Source: Gracilaria gracilis
Lineage: Eukaryota > Rhodophyta > Florideophyceae > Gracilariales > Gracilariaceae
Length of the DNA stretch: 64,000 nt
Direction: 5' to 3'
NCBI GenBank assembly: GCA_030374805.1
Contig: JARGSG010000057.1
Coordinates: forward strand, 248,001 to 312,000
The position numbers and the translations under genes are program-made. The notes beneath the pieces were generated by a model. That model was not told the DNA's origin, did not search any database, and was given only the letters and a program-made list of their open reading frames with translations. Shown here one piece after another: positions 40,501 through 50,405 of the stretch (position 1 is the first letter of the stretch; every line of letters begins with the position of its first letter).

Positions 40501-42684
40501 TGCGTAGTCATGAAGATTGGACGGGTGCAGCCCAGCAGAGCCGCCATCCAAACGGGTCCATCTTGGGATAGGACCTATGAGTCGGGCACCCAATCGATTG
40601 GTTGCATGATGAACGGTGTATGAAGCGTGCCATATCGTACCTAACGTTTCTGGTTGTAGAAAGTCAAGCGATGCATGCGGGCCAATCAAAGCTGCCACAG
40701 TCCAATCTGTTGTACAATAATCCGGAATAAAGCGTTCCGGTAAGCGTTTTCCCAGGGGCCATCGGAAAGCCAACCCGTTCTGCTCATTAGTCTCATGTCC
40801 GGCATTTGGATCGCTACCGATCGGCAGAAAGTCACCTGTGACAAGAAACGATCCGGTCAAACCTCCAAACTTGCCTGTTGGAAATGTCGAAGAGCTTCCG
40901 AGATATTTTGGCACATCAAATCCCCCTCGAACAGCAATATATCCGATCTTTCCTCCTCTCGCCGTAGAGTTACCCCCCGATTGCCCGGAAGATTTTCGCA
41001 CTTCCACAACAGAACCAGAGGCTATCCGCACTGGGGTCCAGCTGGGCAAAACAGAACCGTCTTCCAGAACTCCAACAAAGTTCCCACCAGTTATAGCGAC
41101 AACCAGCTCACAGTGAAACAGTAGGGTTGGGCCGGTTAAAGTAATCTCCAAAGCTGTGGCGCTCACAGGATTCCCGACCAAAGCATTTGCCATGCACATA
41201 GCGTACGCATCCATAGGACCAGATGGGCTAACCCCAATATGCCAGTAGCCAATTCTTCCCGGATAATCTTGAAGGGAAGATTGCACACCTGGCTTTACAA
41301 CTTCGAGGGCCGTGGTCCTAGGTGTGAATGTCTTCAACAAATCAGTCGTATATTGAGCTGTGAGAAACTGAGGGTGATCAATAATTTGTGTCAATAACTC
41401 CACATTCGAAGCCACCCCAGATACTCGCGTCTTGCTTAAAGCTTTCTTCAATTCCATGATTGCCAGAGGCCGCGTCTTTCCCCAAGATATTACTTTGCCC
41501 AGCAGCGGATCGTAGTACGGAGACACAATGGAACCACGTTCCGCCCAGCTATCGACACGGATTCTCGATTCTGTTCTTTCGCAGACCGAGGCCTCCGGCC
41601 ACACCATTTCCGAGAGCGTCCCTGGAGAGGGTGCATATGCTTTGCACGGGTTTTCAGCGTATACGCGCGCCTCAATAGCATAGCCGCGTTCTATAAATGA
41701 AGCATCCTTCAAGACATCTACGCCTCCGGCCTGCAGAATCATCCATTGCACAATATCGATCCCCGTAACCAGTTCAGTAACGCAATGCTCGACCTGCAAT
41801 CGCGTGTTCACCTCGAGAAAGTACCATTGTTCCGTAATGCTGTCTACAATGAACTCGACTGTTCCGGCTGAAAGATAGTTGTGGTGAGCACAGAGCGTTG
41901 CCGCAGCATCCCTTATTTGCTTTCTTAAAGTACAAGACAGATTGGGAGCATTTCCTTCTTCAATTACCTTTTGCCTTCTTCGCTGCACCGAGCATTCTCG
42001 ATCACCCAGTACAAGTACATTTCCTTCGCCGTCGCCAAACACTTGCACCTCAATGTGTCTGGACTGATTGACAAACTTCTCCACATAAACTTCTGAAGAA
42101 GAGTACAGAGTGGAACACTGGTTTAGAACGGATTGATATGCGGAGGAAAGCTCGGATTGGTGGTGTGCAATAGCCTGGCCCATTCCACCACCGCCTGCAG
42201 AGCCCTTGATCAAGACCGGAAAGCCGATGGCAAGCGCTTCTTTCATGGCATGTTGTTCCGATTGAACCAAACCGCTGCCAGGCACGACGGACACATTTGC
42301 ATGAACAGCAGCCTCTCTCGCTGTATGCTTGAGTCCAAACAAGGAAATGACATCCGAGGAGGGTCCTATCCAGGTGATACCGTTACGCTCAAACGCAGCG
42401 GCAACGTCTGGGCGCTCGGAAACGAAGCCATATCCAGGAAGCACGGCATCGACATTAAGTTGTTTGGCGGCATGCAGCAGCTGTTCGCCATCGGTATAAA
42501 GGCTTACTTCAGAGCCCAGACAATACGAGGTCGAGGCGAGGCGAACATGGGGGGAGGTTGCGTCGGAGGAGATGTAAACTGTGGCGGACTGAAGCTCGAG
42601 TGCATGAATTGCTTTTAGAAGACGAATCGCGATCTCACCGCGGTTGGGCACGAGGATGGTGGTGAAGGGCAGCGAGGACGGCAT
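37549..42684 (-). CDS. Urea carboxylase fused to a degenerate amidase
   Basis: A single-exon 1711-aa protein from ATG 42684 (MPSSLPFTTILVPNRGEIAI). Order of domains: biotin carboxylase (~5-455; KGSAGGGGMGQ, KVIEEGNAP and LEVNTRLQVEHCVTE intact), AHS2/KipA (~458-790; VQSSLQDYPGRIGYWHIGVS), AHS1/KipI (~845-1075; VEYGDIELN, then GAFMCIYGMDSPGGYQLTGR), biotinyl domain (LESMKVE, Lys ~1228), then an amidase-like domain (~1290-1711). The first four make a complete ATP- and biotin-dependent urea carboxylase, which forms allophanate from urea and bicarbonate. Fungal DUR1,2 has the amidase first; here it is last. The amidase signature residues look lost: Lys of VKD is Gly (~1342, FVVGSNLDV), GGSSSGS is GGHGSAAV (~1417), and the nucleophile Ser is Asn (~1439, LDRLGNSTNAPA). 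The C-terminal allophanate-hydrolase extension is absent. Carboxylase call very sure; pseudo-amidase call fairly sure. Confidence 0.92.
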   Translation of the reverse strand: MPSSLPFTTILVPNRGEIAIRLLKAIHALELQSATVYISSDATSPHVRLASTSYCLGSEVSLYTDGEQLLHAAKQLNVDAVLPGYGFVSERPDVAAAFERNGITWIGPSSDVISLFGLKHTAREAAVHANVSVVPGSGLVQSEQHAMKEALAIGFPVLIKGSAGGGGMGQAIAHHQSELSSAYQSVLNQCSTLYSSSEVYVEKFVNQSRHIEVQVFGDGEGNVLVLGDRECSVQRRRQKVIEEGNAPNLSCTLRKQIRDAAATLCAHHNYLSAGTVEFIVDSITEQWYFLEVNTRLQVEHCVTELVTGIDIVQWMILQAGGVDVLKDASFIERGYAIEARVYAENPCKAYAPSPGTLSEMVWPEASVCERTESRIRVDSWAERGSIVSPYYDPLLGKVISWGKTRPLAIMELKKALSKTRVSGVASNVELLTQIIDHPQFLTAQYTTDLLKTFTPRTTALEVVKPGVQSSLQDYPGRIGYWHIGVSPSGPMDAYAMCMANALVGNPVSATALEITLTGPTLLFHCELVVAITGGNFVGVLEDGSVLPSWTPVRIASGSVVEVRKSSGQSGGNSTARGGKIGYIAVRGGFDVPKYLGSSSTFPTGKFGGLTGSFLVTGDFLPIGSDPNAGHETNEQNGLAFRWPLGKRLPERFIPDYCTTDWTVAALIGPHASLDFLQPETLGTIWHASYTVHHATNRLGARLIGPIPRWTRLDGGSAGLHPSNLHDYAYAPGAVNFSGNTPIVLMLDGPSLGGFVCPITVATSELWKVAQASPGEHIRFKQVDFDQARNSLSKMKAVWEAVRSYDTQTLENLVSSWSPDWSASSKPADGNAVLASLDPAKGDNAEIKVEYRMSGDEHVLVEYGDIELNLAYRFRVHMLMEELQTKTFINELCPGVRSVLIRYDPDKIHLNDLMKVLTDMENGTLGSVEDVVVPSRKLELPLAFEDKWTVEAQSRYLRSIRPDAPYLPSNVEFVRRINGLDTKEQVKQIMNEAQYMVMGLGDVYLGAPCAVPVDPRHRMVTSKYNPARTYTPEGAVGIGGAFMCIYGMDSPGGYQLTGRTIPIWDNYGKVPEKCRGSPKHIPWLLRFFDRVTFYPVSDEELEDIRSEYLKGNFQIKITNESFSFKYYRQFLERSAKSIKAFETKRAAAYNVERLKWIEEGEGESAAAAEHAKGNGESNESSSENRGLDTLPPGQVHLKAGMSANVWSINVEEGDSVSKGQPLFTLESMKVEITIEAPTSGQVKKISVEKGDIISPESSLGILVSSSENVVSQSDIPYIRSLYRSDIQSTRQVIENFMGKAAKLQNVFTSLATENQITTQLEELEIKLRRNCSMPLFGIPFVVGSNLDVVGFETFPDRPGRPYVPDSSSPIIQAVQEAGAVVIGKTSEEQFNLGYSHCETGGDAVQNHEYPDAICGGHGSAAVAVSQLAASFAIVLDRLGNSTNAPAFTSVVGMKVTQGLLPISENAVDCGSIFANNSKDVKEVLQVCLKARACKGPMLRAMQKRNNPEGIYDQVKIGTLSSQRLDSVTEFMLQDVPTYRKGLTLLNNHENILKEVDISPFEIAASLCQEFPILFLKLEELHDAVRSPPNGLLSSVLERMRPLAIMSFSSAGAAVSKLEECGRLAQTRIWSEVDVVALPVITSPSNRAEVTADIRKAMSSLKHFAQLVSAMDLCSLSLPVTANEESPAPGGIMLLAPKMAEDVLLKVGSKWNT

Positions 42685-43450
42685 GATTGATTGGTTGCGT
42701 TGCACTGCGTTGCACACGTAGAGTAGGACGCACTTGCGCGTGGCTTACATGCACGGGGGGCGCGTAGGGAGAGGAATGAATGCGTTGGCACTCGGAAATG
42801 GATGTGATGCGCGACGTGGAGAGGAGGAAAAAGAGTAATATTCGTAGTACACGCGGCAACAGACACGCAAAAAGAGGCTCGAATACTGCGCGTTACATAA
42901 AACGCGCGCGGTTGGGGGCACGATTTATACGGAAGATGGCGGGCTGGAAGGTGGGGGGGGGTCGGCGCGGGGACGGCGGGGACGGAGACGATGGTGGGTG
43001 GGGGGGGGAGAAATAGCAGAACTCGGTGCGAAGCAAAGCGCTGGAAGGGGGGAGAGGATTGGAGCGTCGCGGCTGAATGCCAAAAGCGGCGAGACGTTCC
43101 CGACGGCTGGCAGCCACACAACGGGCGGCGCGCACAGCGAGCGGCAGCGGCTCGCGCCGAATTCGCAAATAAACGGCACGCCCGGGTGGCACGGCGCGCG
43201 GACGCGTTTATACCCGAGGCGAGCGCGCGCTGCCATTGGCTGTTGAGGAGGCGGGGCGAGAGCGGAGCACGCGGCGCGTGCGCTACGTGTATGACGGCTG
43301 CGGCTGAGCAGCTGCGCCGTGCGCAATCTGCCGGGGCACGCGCTCGTCGTGCGCACCGGCGCGCCGTACAGGCGGTCCACACGTGTGCAGTTGCGCGAGC
43401 GCTGGTCTTGAGACTTGGCCCGTAAATCTAGGCCGCATCTCTTGGCCTTG
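42685..43450. promoter_or_regulatory. GC-rich CpG-dense promoter region
   Basis: A sharply GC- and CpG-rich block directly upstream of the urea carboxylase start, with G-runs (about 42952-43012). Several long open frames on both strands here (for example 43382-42615 and 42991-43425) overlap one another and come from the composition. I call it a promoter island rather than a gene. No clear TATA box. Confidence 0.4.
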
Positions 43451-46400
43451 GGTCGCTGGTTGGAGTTGCCCCTCGTTGACGCCCCTCCCAAGTTGGGAGG
43501 CGCAACTTTCTGGGTCTTTGTGGACACGCTGTCCTTTTAAACAGCTTGAGATCGCAAGCAAGAGCGATCCGTTGGGGGTCAGTCTTGTCTACTGCCGCAA
43601 TCCAGCGCAGCGCTTGGCAGAAACGCTAGAGATCAGAGTGGATCCATCATATTGCGCAAGCCGTGATGTGAAATTTTCAGTCAGACTTCTGCAACTGTGA
43701 CATTGTTGTCTTTTATATCGGACAACTTCGTACAAGTTACCTAAAGCTTTAAAAAGCGAGAACGATTCATGACTCATGAGACGCTGCCATGTTTGTCGCT
43801 TATGATCACGATGATGGGCATCGTGTTACCGCTCAACTTGACTCGTGAGTGCTACAGTACTAAACTTATAATGCAGCACTACAGCCGTTCATTGCCCTTC
43901 GTGTGTGGCGGTCGTTATCCACCCAGCTTGAACTGGAATGGCTTGGCCAATGGTGACGTCACAAAAGGCATCGCTGCTCCCTTCTTACCCAGGCTGATGA
44001 TGCCTGGCGAAGTCTGCCTCCCTCCATCCCAGGCACAAGTTCCCGATTGTAATGCATATCGAATACTCGACACCCACCCACAGCAGAGCACCTCTGCCAC
44101 CTGCCCACCACATGCACCTGTATCAACGACAAACTGTGTCGTGCACGTATGAGCGAACCAAAACTTCATCTCTCAGAATGACTTCGCACAGTTTGGTGTG
44201 CTTGTATCTCTTTTTCTATCCAAACATCTGAGCAAATCTGGGCTCTCCCGTGCTCGTTCTCTGCTGTACTTATAAATCTCAAGTCTTTGAGTCCGTCCAG
44301 CGCCAGACGGCACTTCTTCGACGATGCAGAACCTTTTAGCTGACCATGCATGCCACCACGCTATAGCTAATTCCACATTATGAAAAGGCAATTCCGAGCA
44401 CTGCCCCCAGCAGCTGCTAATATCGTTCGTACGTAGCGTAGCACGTCTGCCTGACCTTGCAAGTACTGCAGTATAAAGAGAAGCTATCCTTTCATATCTC
44501 TACCACTATTGCTGTCTTTATCGACTACTGTATCATCTTGTCCCCACTGGGTGCATCCGTAACTCCGCAAGAAGCGCCACGCAAGGCTCCCACTTCAAAT
44601 GTCTATCCAGCAATAGCACGATTGCTGTCCTGGAACCGGTCGCCAGATCACAGAGCTACGCCAACGCCCAAGTCTAGTAGACGACAGTGTACGAGATCTG
44701 TATGCTGTTTTGCAGTCAGGTGTGAACACCAGGAACCACTCAAATATATTAGGATGGATTTTATGAGCTGGCGGGCTAACCTTGAATCTTACCTTTTTAC
44801 CTTCACAAATGCCTCTCAGGACAGCCTATCCATATGTGGTACTAGTTGGCCGCTGCTCCTTTCCGTAGACTCAATTTGACTAACATGAAAACATTTGTAG
44901 ACACGTGATGATTTGCCAACACCTACCCTTGTAATACGCCCATGATCAGGTCACCGCGATGTGGAATCAAGTATTAAAAACAAACACTAAGTATAATATA
45001 TATACAAGGGTAGAACAAGAAATTACAACCCTAACTCATTTGTCATCTGCTTGCATGATCTTCGAACGTGAGTTCTGATGCAGACACAGGGAAAGCAATT
45101 GCCAAGGAACTTCTGCTGGATAAATGTGGTTATGGAATGTTCCAGATCATTGTCTGGAACTTGCACCGTTGACGACGCGGCTGATGACCTGGATGCAACG
45201 TTGATGGGTCACCGCTGTCGGCCCCGCAGTACTCCAGCATTGAAGCGATAGTGTCTTGTTCCTACTGTTGTGATCAAACTAACTACATATTGTCATCTAT
45301 CTGTTACTAATAACCTCACCTTTACGGCGGTCTCTTTAACTGTACGCGGCGCATCTCCCTCCAGAACCCCAAGTCCGTTTGCAGATGCATCCCAATCAAG
45401 GGACCCCCACTGTGCCCTTTATGGCCGTCTGAGAGATCAGCCTCGCCGGATGCCGGGACATCGAACAACGCTGACGTTTTCTCTAGTTCTTCGCGGAACC
45501 AAGGTACGTCTACTGAGAGATCTCGAAACTCAAGATCAGTACATTGACAGTTCAGTGTGCCCTTAATAGAGTATCACTGCTCCTATGCATATTGGATGGT
45601 GTTGGAAAAGCAGTTCATGACATGTGAGCGAAGCCTGAGAATTGCCCTTTTCCATATGAAATCCATTTTTCGTGATTTCTCATCCAGGCTGCCATAGACT
45701 TTCAAAGAAGACTAGCCCTCTTGAGCGCTCTAGGAAAGAGCCCACTTTACTTGCTCAGACAACACTGCAATAAGAGGTAAGACAACTAAAACCGAAACCA
45801 TGGGCATAACATTCAAATCATCAGGGGGAAAGCATGAAATTGAAACGAGGTACAAGAAAGACATTTTTTGAAAGGGATGGTGTGTCAAGGTGCATTTTCC
45901 GGGGTTAGAGCCACTATCTTACGTGATCCATTGCTATTGCGGAGGGAGACTTGAGACGGCTTATTGCTTTTATGGAACAATGAAATGCTGAAACTCCGGC
46001 TAAGAAGAAAGTATCGAAATCTCGTTCGCTGGGGAGGCAGTTGTACAGTTGTATCTTTGTCTGTACAGTAGGTCTTTACTCAGCAATTCTAAATTCAGTC
46101 CATCAACTGTAAACATTATATCTGTAGATCAAAATTCTACGGACTCACTATAAGTTACCTTACAAGATATGGTGAATTTATCAGTCGAGCGATGAAACTT
46201 GGTACCAGATTGAGCACAAGCGATGATGATGTTGGGGGATCAAAAATGTTGAAGGCTGGTTGCCCCCTCCATGCTCTAGAGATAAGTTCCACAACTCGAT
46301 TCACACCATACCTTCCAGCCAAGAAGTCACAGACTTCTTTGAATCTCTGTAATCTTCGTCAGTGCTTGTCCCTTTTTTCCGTTTGTTTCCCAGCACAATA

Positions 46401-46660
46401 AGCTTGAATCACCCCCCACCGCGAAATGTAGTGCCCTACACTGCGCTGCACCACAGAGTGCGGGCTGGGTCCACTGCTGTTCTGTTCAAACGTGCTCTCA
46501 CGAGGTTTGTTGTTATCACGAACATAATATCGCTCCTTTACCGTCATAGGAGAGGTTATCTGAATTTCTTGCATGAGTACGATGACGGACTTGTCAGCTT
46601 TCTCGGCACAGACCACACTGTACAAGACAGAGCATGTGCGATCAGCCAGATCTTCTTAGG
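43450..46660. other. 3.2 kb without a supported gene
   Basis: The frames at 43769-44152 and 44457-44879 (+) have ATG starts but no signal peptide, domain or biased composition. I do not recognise them and rate them as likely chance. No transposon motif was found. Confidence 0.4.
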
Positions 46661-46664
46661 GCAG

Positions 46665-46670
46665 TATAAA
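46665..46670 (+). promoter_or_regulatory. TATA box for GGX-repeat protein 1
   Basis: TATAAA in GCAGTATAAACG, about 119 nt before the ATG at 46784. Confidence 0.5.
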
Positions 46671-46783
46671 CGATGTCCCGCTCATGAAGTACGTCCAAGA
46701 ATTGAAGATTCGTTTTTCAACGACGCTATTCACCTGTACTTTGTCCGCTTCATCCACAGATATTGACTCCGCGTCTAGCATCA

Positions 46784-47491
46784 ATGAAGAACGTTTTGGC
46801 TCTTTCGGTATTCCTCGTCGTGGGCAATGCGGCTCTTATTCCATCATTTCGGCAAGCTGGTAGCGGCGGCAGGGGTGGTACAGGCACTGCCATTGGTTCA
46901 TCAAACCGCGGTGGTATAGGTGGCAACGGAGGAAATGGGGGCATTGGCCTTTTTGGTGGCGGCGACGGAGGGGATGGAGGTAATGGTGTTGTTAGCGGTG
47001 ATTTTGCAATTGGTGGCTTTGGAGGCCAGGGTGGAGACGGTGGAGACGCTCTCGTTGTCGGGGATGGTGGGGAAGGTGGTATGGGCGGTGGAGGTGCTCT
47101 GTATGGCAACTTCGGATACGGTGGATTTGGAGGACAAGGAGGGAAGGGAGGAAATGGTGGCTTCTTCGGTGGGGATGGTGGAGACGGTGGGGACGGTGGC
47201 GTAGGCTTGCTTAAGGGGTTGCTCGGATTTGGTGGATTTGGTGGCGATGGTGGAGAGGGAGGTGGGTCTTTCCTGGGCGGCGGAGGCCGTGGAGGACGTG
47301 GTGGGCTTGGAGCGCTATACGGGGACTTTGGATATGGTGCCTTCGGAGGAAAAGGTGGCAAGGGAGGTGACGGTTTCATAGCTGGTGATGGGGGGGATGG
47401 TGGCAACGCGATCCTGGCCGGGAACTTTGGCAGCGGCGCTTCCGGTGGAAATGGAGGTGCTGGTGGGGCCCAGCTCCCACCTGTTCTATAG
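46784..47491 (+). CDS. Secreted GGX-repeat glycine-rich protein 1
   Basis: 235 aa from ATG 46784. The signal peptide is MKNVLALSVFLVVGNAA, then LIPSFRQAG and ~205 residues of almost pure GGX triplets (X mostly N, D, K, R, Q, F) broken by recurring hydrophobic-acidic units such as [19 protein letters not shown] and [19 protein letters not shown]. About six units of 30-38 residues can be seen. It is a clear paralogue of the gene at 50406 (same signal peptide type, same PSxRQ start of mature protein, same [11 protein letters not shown] core). Regular GGX triplets are the sequence type expected for polyglycine II helices. It is presumably extracellular or in the cell wall. The opposite strand is open as a Pro-rich frame, which I regard as a shadow. 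Confidence 0.85.
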   Translation: MKNVLALSVFLVVGNAALIPSFRQAGSGGRGGTGTAIGSSNRGGIGGNGGNGGIGLFGGGDGGDGGNGVVSGDFAIGGFGGQGGDGGDALVVGDGGEGGMGGGGALYGNFGYGGFGGQGGKGGNGGFFGGDGGDGGDGGVGLLKGLLGFGGFGGDGGEGGGSFLGGGGRGGRGGLGALYGDFGYGAFGGKGGKGGDGFIAGDGGDGGNAILAGNFGSGASGGNGGAGGAQLPPVL

Positions 47492-50270
47492 AACACGATC
47501 ACTCGAAAGTCGGAAGTCGCAACTAAACTAAACAGCTGTGGATTCACCCCTTGATATCAAAGTCGTCTTTGCTTTGCAGATTTGACAGTTTTCTATTAAA
47601 AACCCAACAGTGTCAACCCAGGAGGAGCATCTCTCCAAAGGAGGACTCCATTGGAGATTATTTTCAGTCATTTGCAGGCGAAGATAGAGATAGATAGAGT
47701 TGTCAACGGGCTAACAGAACGCCCTCGCTTCGCTCGGGACGTGATATCTGCCTTCGGTAGTATATCAGCCCTCGTAACCGGGTGATAACGTATACGAGAC
47801 GAGCACCTATGGGTGGAATACCGCGACCCGCAAAAGCATCTATTACCAAGGGTGAGGGCTTTTCCAGGCCCGTATACGTGACTAACTAAACCGAGGGGTT
47901 GAAAGTCATTAGTCACCGCAATAAATGGTCTGTTAGTCACTTCTTTAGTCACTATAACCTTTCCAAACCCTCTTTGCAATAGCAGAACTATGCGCTTGAA
48001 GGACTGGCCTAAGGAATGCATCAAACCTTTTTGAATATCGTCCGATGACTGTAGCTCATTTCTAACAGAGACACCAGAGTCTCACACATTTCCATCGTAA
48101 ATAAAATTGTACAAGGGTACTGGAAAGAAAAGAATGACACTGCGATCCCTCACGGTGGCCCAAATCACTACTCTACCGTGGTAAAACGCTACACGTACAA
48201 CGGTACCGACGGTACTGTACCGTTGGTAGATCAGGTCTGGTCACCGACGCGGTGGAGTTACGTTGCATCACGGGCTCGAATTTCGGGCTTTGGGCTTGAC
48301 ACGTATATATTGTGTGGTACGTGTACAACATATATAAGACTAATGACTACCGTGTACTCGTTAGTCACAGCTACCTTGGACCAGGAACTATGGGTGTCCA
48401 TCCTCAAATTATTACTAGAAATCCACATCGCTCCAGCAATGGTTCCCAAAAGTATTTAGAAATCAAACTAAAATGGACATTTGAGTTTGACCACTGTTCC
48501 AGGTCCCAAAAGTGATCATGAAGCGCCTTGGAGAACCTCATAAAAATTCTTGGAATTTTCTTCACTGGAGAGACTCGGAACCGGTCGACGGGCAGAGTTC
48601 CAGGTCTGCCCGACACGACCCTCAAAATTTCTTGGCCTTCGTAAAAAAAGAGAGAGAGCTTTGCTTGAAGCTCTACGTGTATCGTAATAAGGTAAACTTA
48701 CTAAAGAAGAAGAGCGAGCGGGAACGCAATAGAATTTGGGTTGACAATTTGGTTCCTGATCAGTGATCACGCACACTCGAAAAAAATAGCGAATAGCGAT
48801 GACAATATCTGATTTATGTCTAGTTCGGTGCTCTACCTCTGTATCAGAGGTCGACTCGTAGACGCAACCCTTCGTTCTCCACGAGATAAGTTCCCTGCAG
48901 GGGCCGTTATTACCAAGGGTAGTAATATTCTTTCTCGAGATGCATCAACATGCCAAGTTTCATCCCCTTCCCTACATCCCTAGCCAAAGCACAGGTTTGA
49001 ATTTGTTCTCCTTTACACGTCGAAGACATATTTGTGTTGTGCATGGGCTACGTTGGAGAACTCTCGCACCCAAATTATGCCAGCCTTCAACATGTCTTCG
49101 TAACGCGTTTCTCGAGAACTACATCAACAGGTGAGGGAGATTTCACAAGCCATTTCAACTCCAGGAGCTCTGTAGGCCACTATGGTTTGTTTCATTGAAA
49201 AGACAGAAGACGAGACAAAGAGATGCAAGGGTAGACCTGTCAAAAGCTTGATGCAGCTGTGAACGTTATGCAATGGAATCGCTGCAAATTGGTTTCGTTC
49301 CGACAGAAAAATCCAGTGACATCCCTCCACAATCTGTACCTTGCTGAATTTGGATTTCCCGAAAGCCATCAGCTCGCATGAGTGGCTGACGACCGCAATT
49401 GGAAGCCGTGTGGGTCCACCTTTTAGTTCAGATTATCCGTTGTTCATCTCACCCGAAGTGAACAAATGTTCCGCAGGTTCAAATTCTGCGCATACAGGTT
49501 CAGCAACAAGTATTACAACGATGAAGCAGGAAGGCACAGAACTAAAGCTTAATTGGATTGGATTTGCAACATATTTTAGTGCTCCACATCAACTCTTCTG
49601 ACATTCGTTAGCATCGCTGCCCAAGACATCGCTCAGATTTCAAATACAGTAGATATATGTTCCCCCACCAAATCTCTTGCTTCGCCTGACCTTAATGTTA
49701 CACTAGTCCTCCACAACTACAATTTGAGGGATCATCCTACAAACCACCCTTCGAATTACAGACGTGACGCAGAGTCTCTCGAACCTCAGTAAACACGCCG
49801 TGGCTGTGCTCACGTATCATAAGTCGTCATAGTTGCCTTCGTGTATCCAAGAATTTCGGGACTCCGGGTTCAAAGCTATCTGGAAAGGGGTGAGAGGGCA
49901 GTCGACAAGAAACCTCGCGCACGTCAAAGACCGTTGCATATCTCTCATATATCGTGTTTCGCAACGTGTTTTTTATTTTTCGATTTCGAGGGGCTCTCAG
50001 TTCTGCATGTCAGAGGAGATCGTTTGCTTTTTGAAAATTGTCACCCAACCCTTGTGGTACAAGCCCTCATTATTTGCATTGTGAATGTGTCACTTGCACA
50101 ACAAAACAAAACTCGGTCTTGTTCTCCAGCGAAGGAAACTCTTGATTACCAAGGGTACCAACGGTAACTATTGTATCATGGTGAATTTGCGAGTGTGTTG
50201 GTGTTTCTTGATGTGTTGACGTGTCGTTGCTGTTGGCACCGAGCCGCCGCATTGCTTTCCCTGCGGTGAA
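47492..50270. other. Intergenic between the GGX paralogues
   Basis: No supported gene. Short features: CCCTCGCTTCGCTCGG (47722-47737), repeated TTAGTCAC words (47890-47960), several copies of the TACCAANGGTA motif (47844, 48218-48228, 48911-48921, 50147-50166) and palindromic GGTACCGACGGTACTGTACC near 48203. Short frames at 48178-48766 and 49341-50167 are not convincing. Confidence 0.45.
50147..50166. repeat. Double copy of the TACCAANGGTA motif
   Basis: TACCAAGGGTA (50147-50157) overlaps TACCAACGGTA (50156-50166), 240 nt before the ATG of GGX-repeat protein 2. The same overlapping pair occurs inverted at 33034-33053. Confidence 0.75.
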
Positions 50271-50274
50271 CAGC

Positions 50275-50282
50275 ATAAAAGG
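50275..50282 (+). promoter_or_regulatory. TATA-like box for GGX-repeat protein 2
   Basis: CATAAAAG 131 nt before the ATG at 50406, at nearly the same distance as in the paralogue. Confidence 0.4.
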
Positions 50283-50405
50283 CGAAGGAGCCGAATCCTC
50301 TCCCTTGAAGCGAGGCATGAGTCTGACAAGCTTCGAATCTAGCTTTCACTCGAATCATTGCCAAACATCGCATCTGAAGTCGAACCAGTTCTCTTACTCG
50401 CTACC

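Noticed and set aside
42615-43527. Several long frames on both strands upstream of urea carboxylase
   Set aside because: They overlap each other in a GC-rich block where stop codons are rare, and show no domain.
44457-44879. 140-aa + frame as a gene
   Set aside because: No recognisable domain, signal peptide or paralogue, and gene-poor surroundings. Chance length for this composition.
46750-47547. 265-aa Pro-rich (PPSPP) minus-strand open frame that looks like an extensin
   Set aside because: It is the exact antisense of the GGX-repeat gene: GGx codons read backward as Pro-rich. The + strand has a signal peptide, a TATA box and a paralogue with the same layout; the - strand frame starts without a signal peptide.
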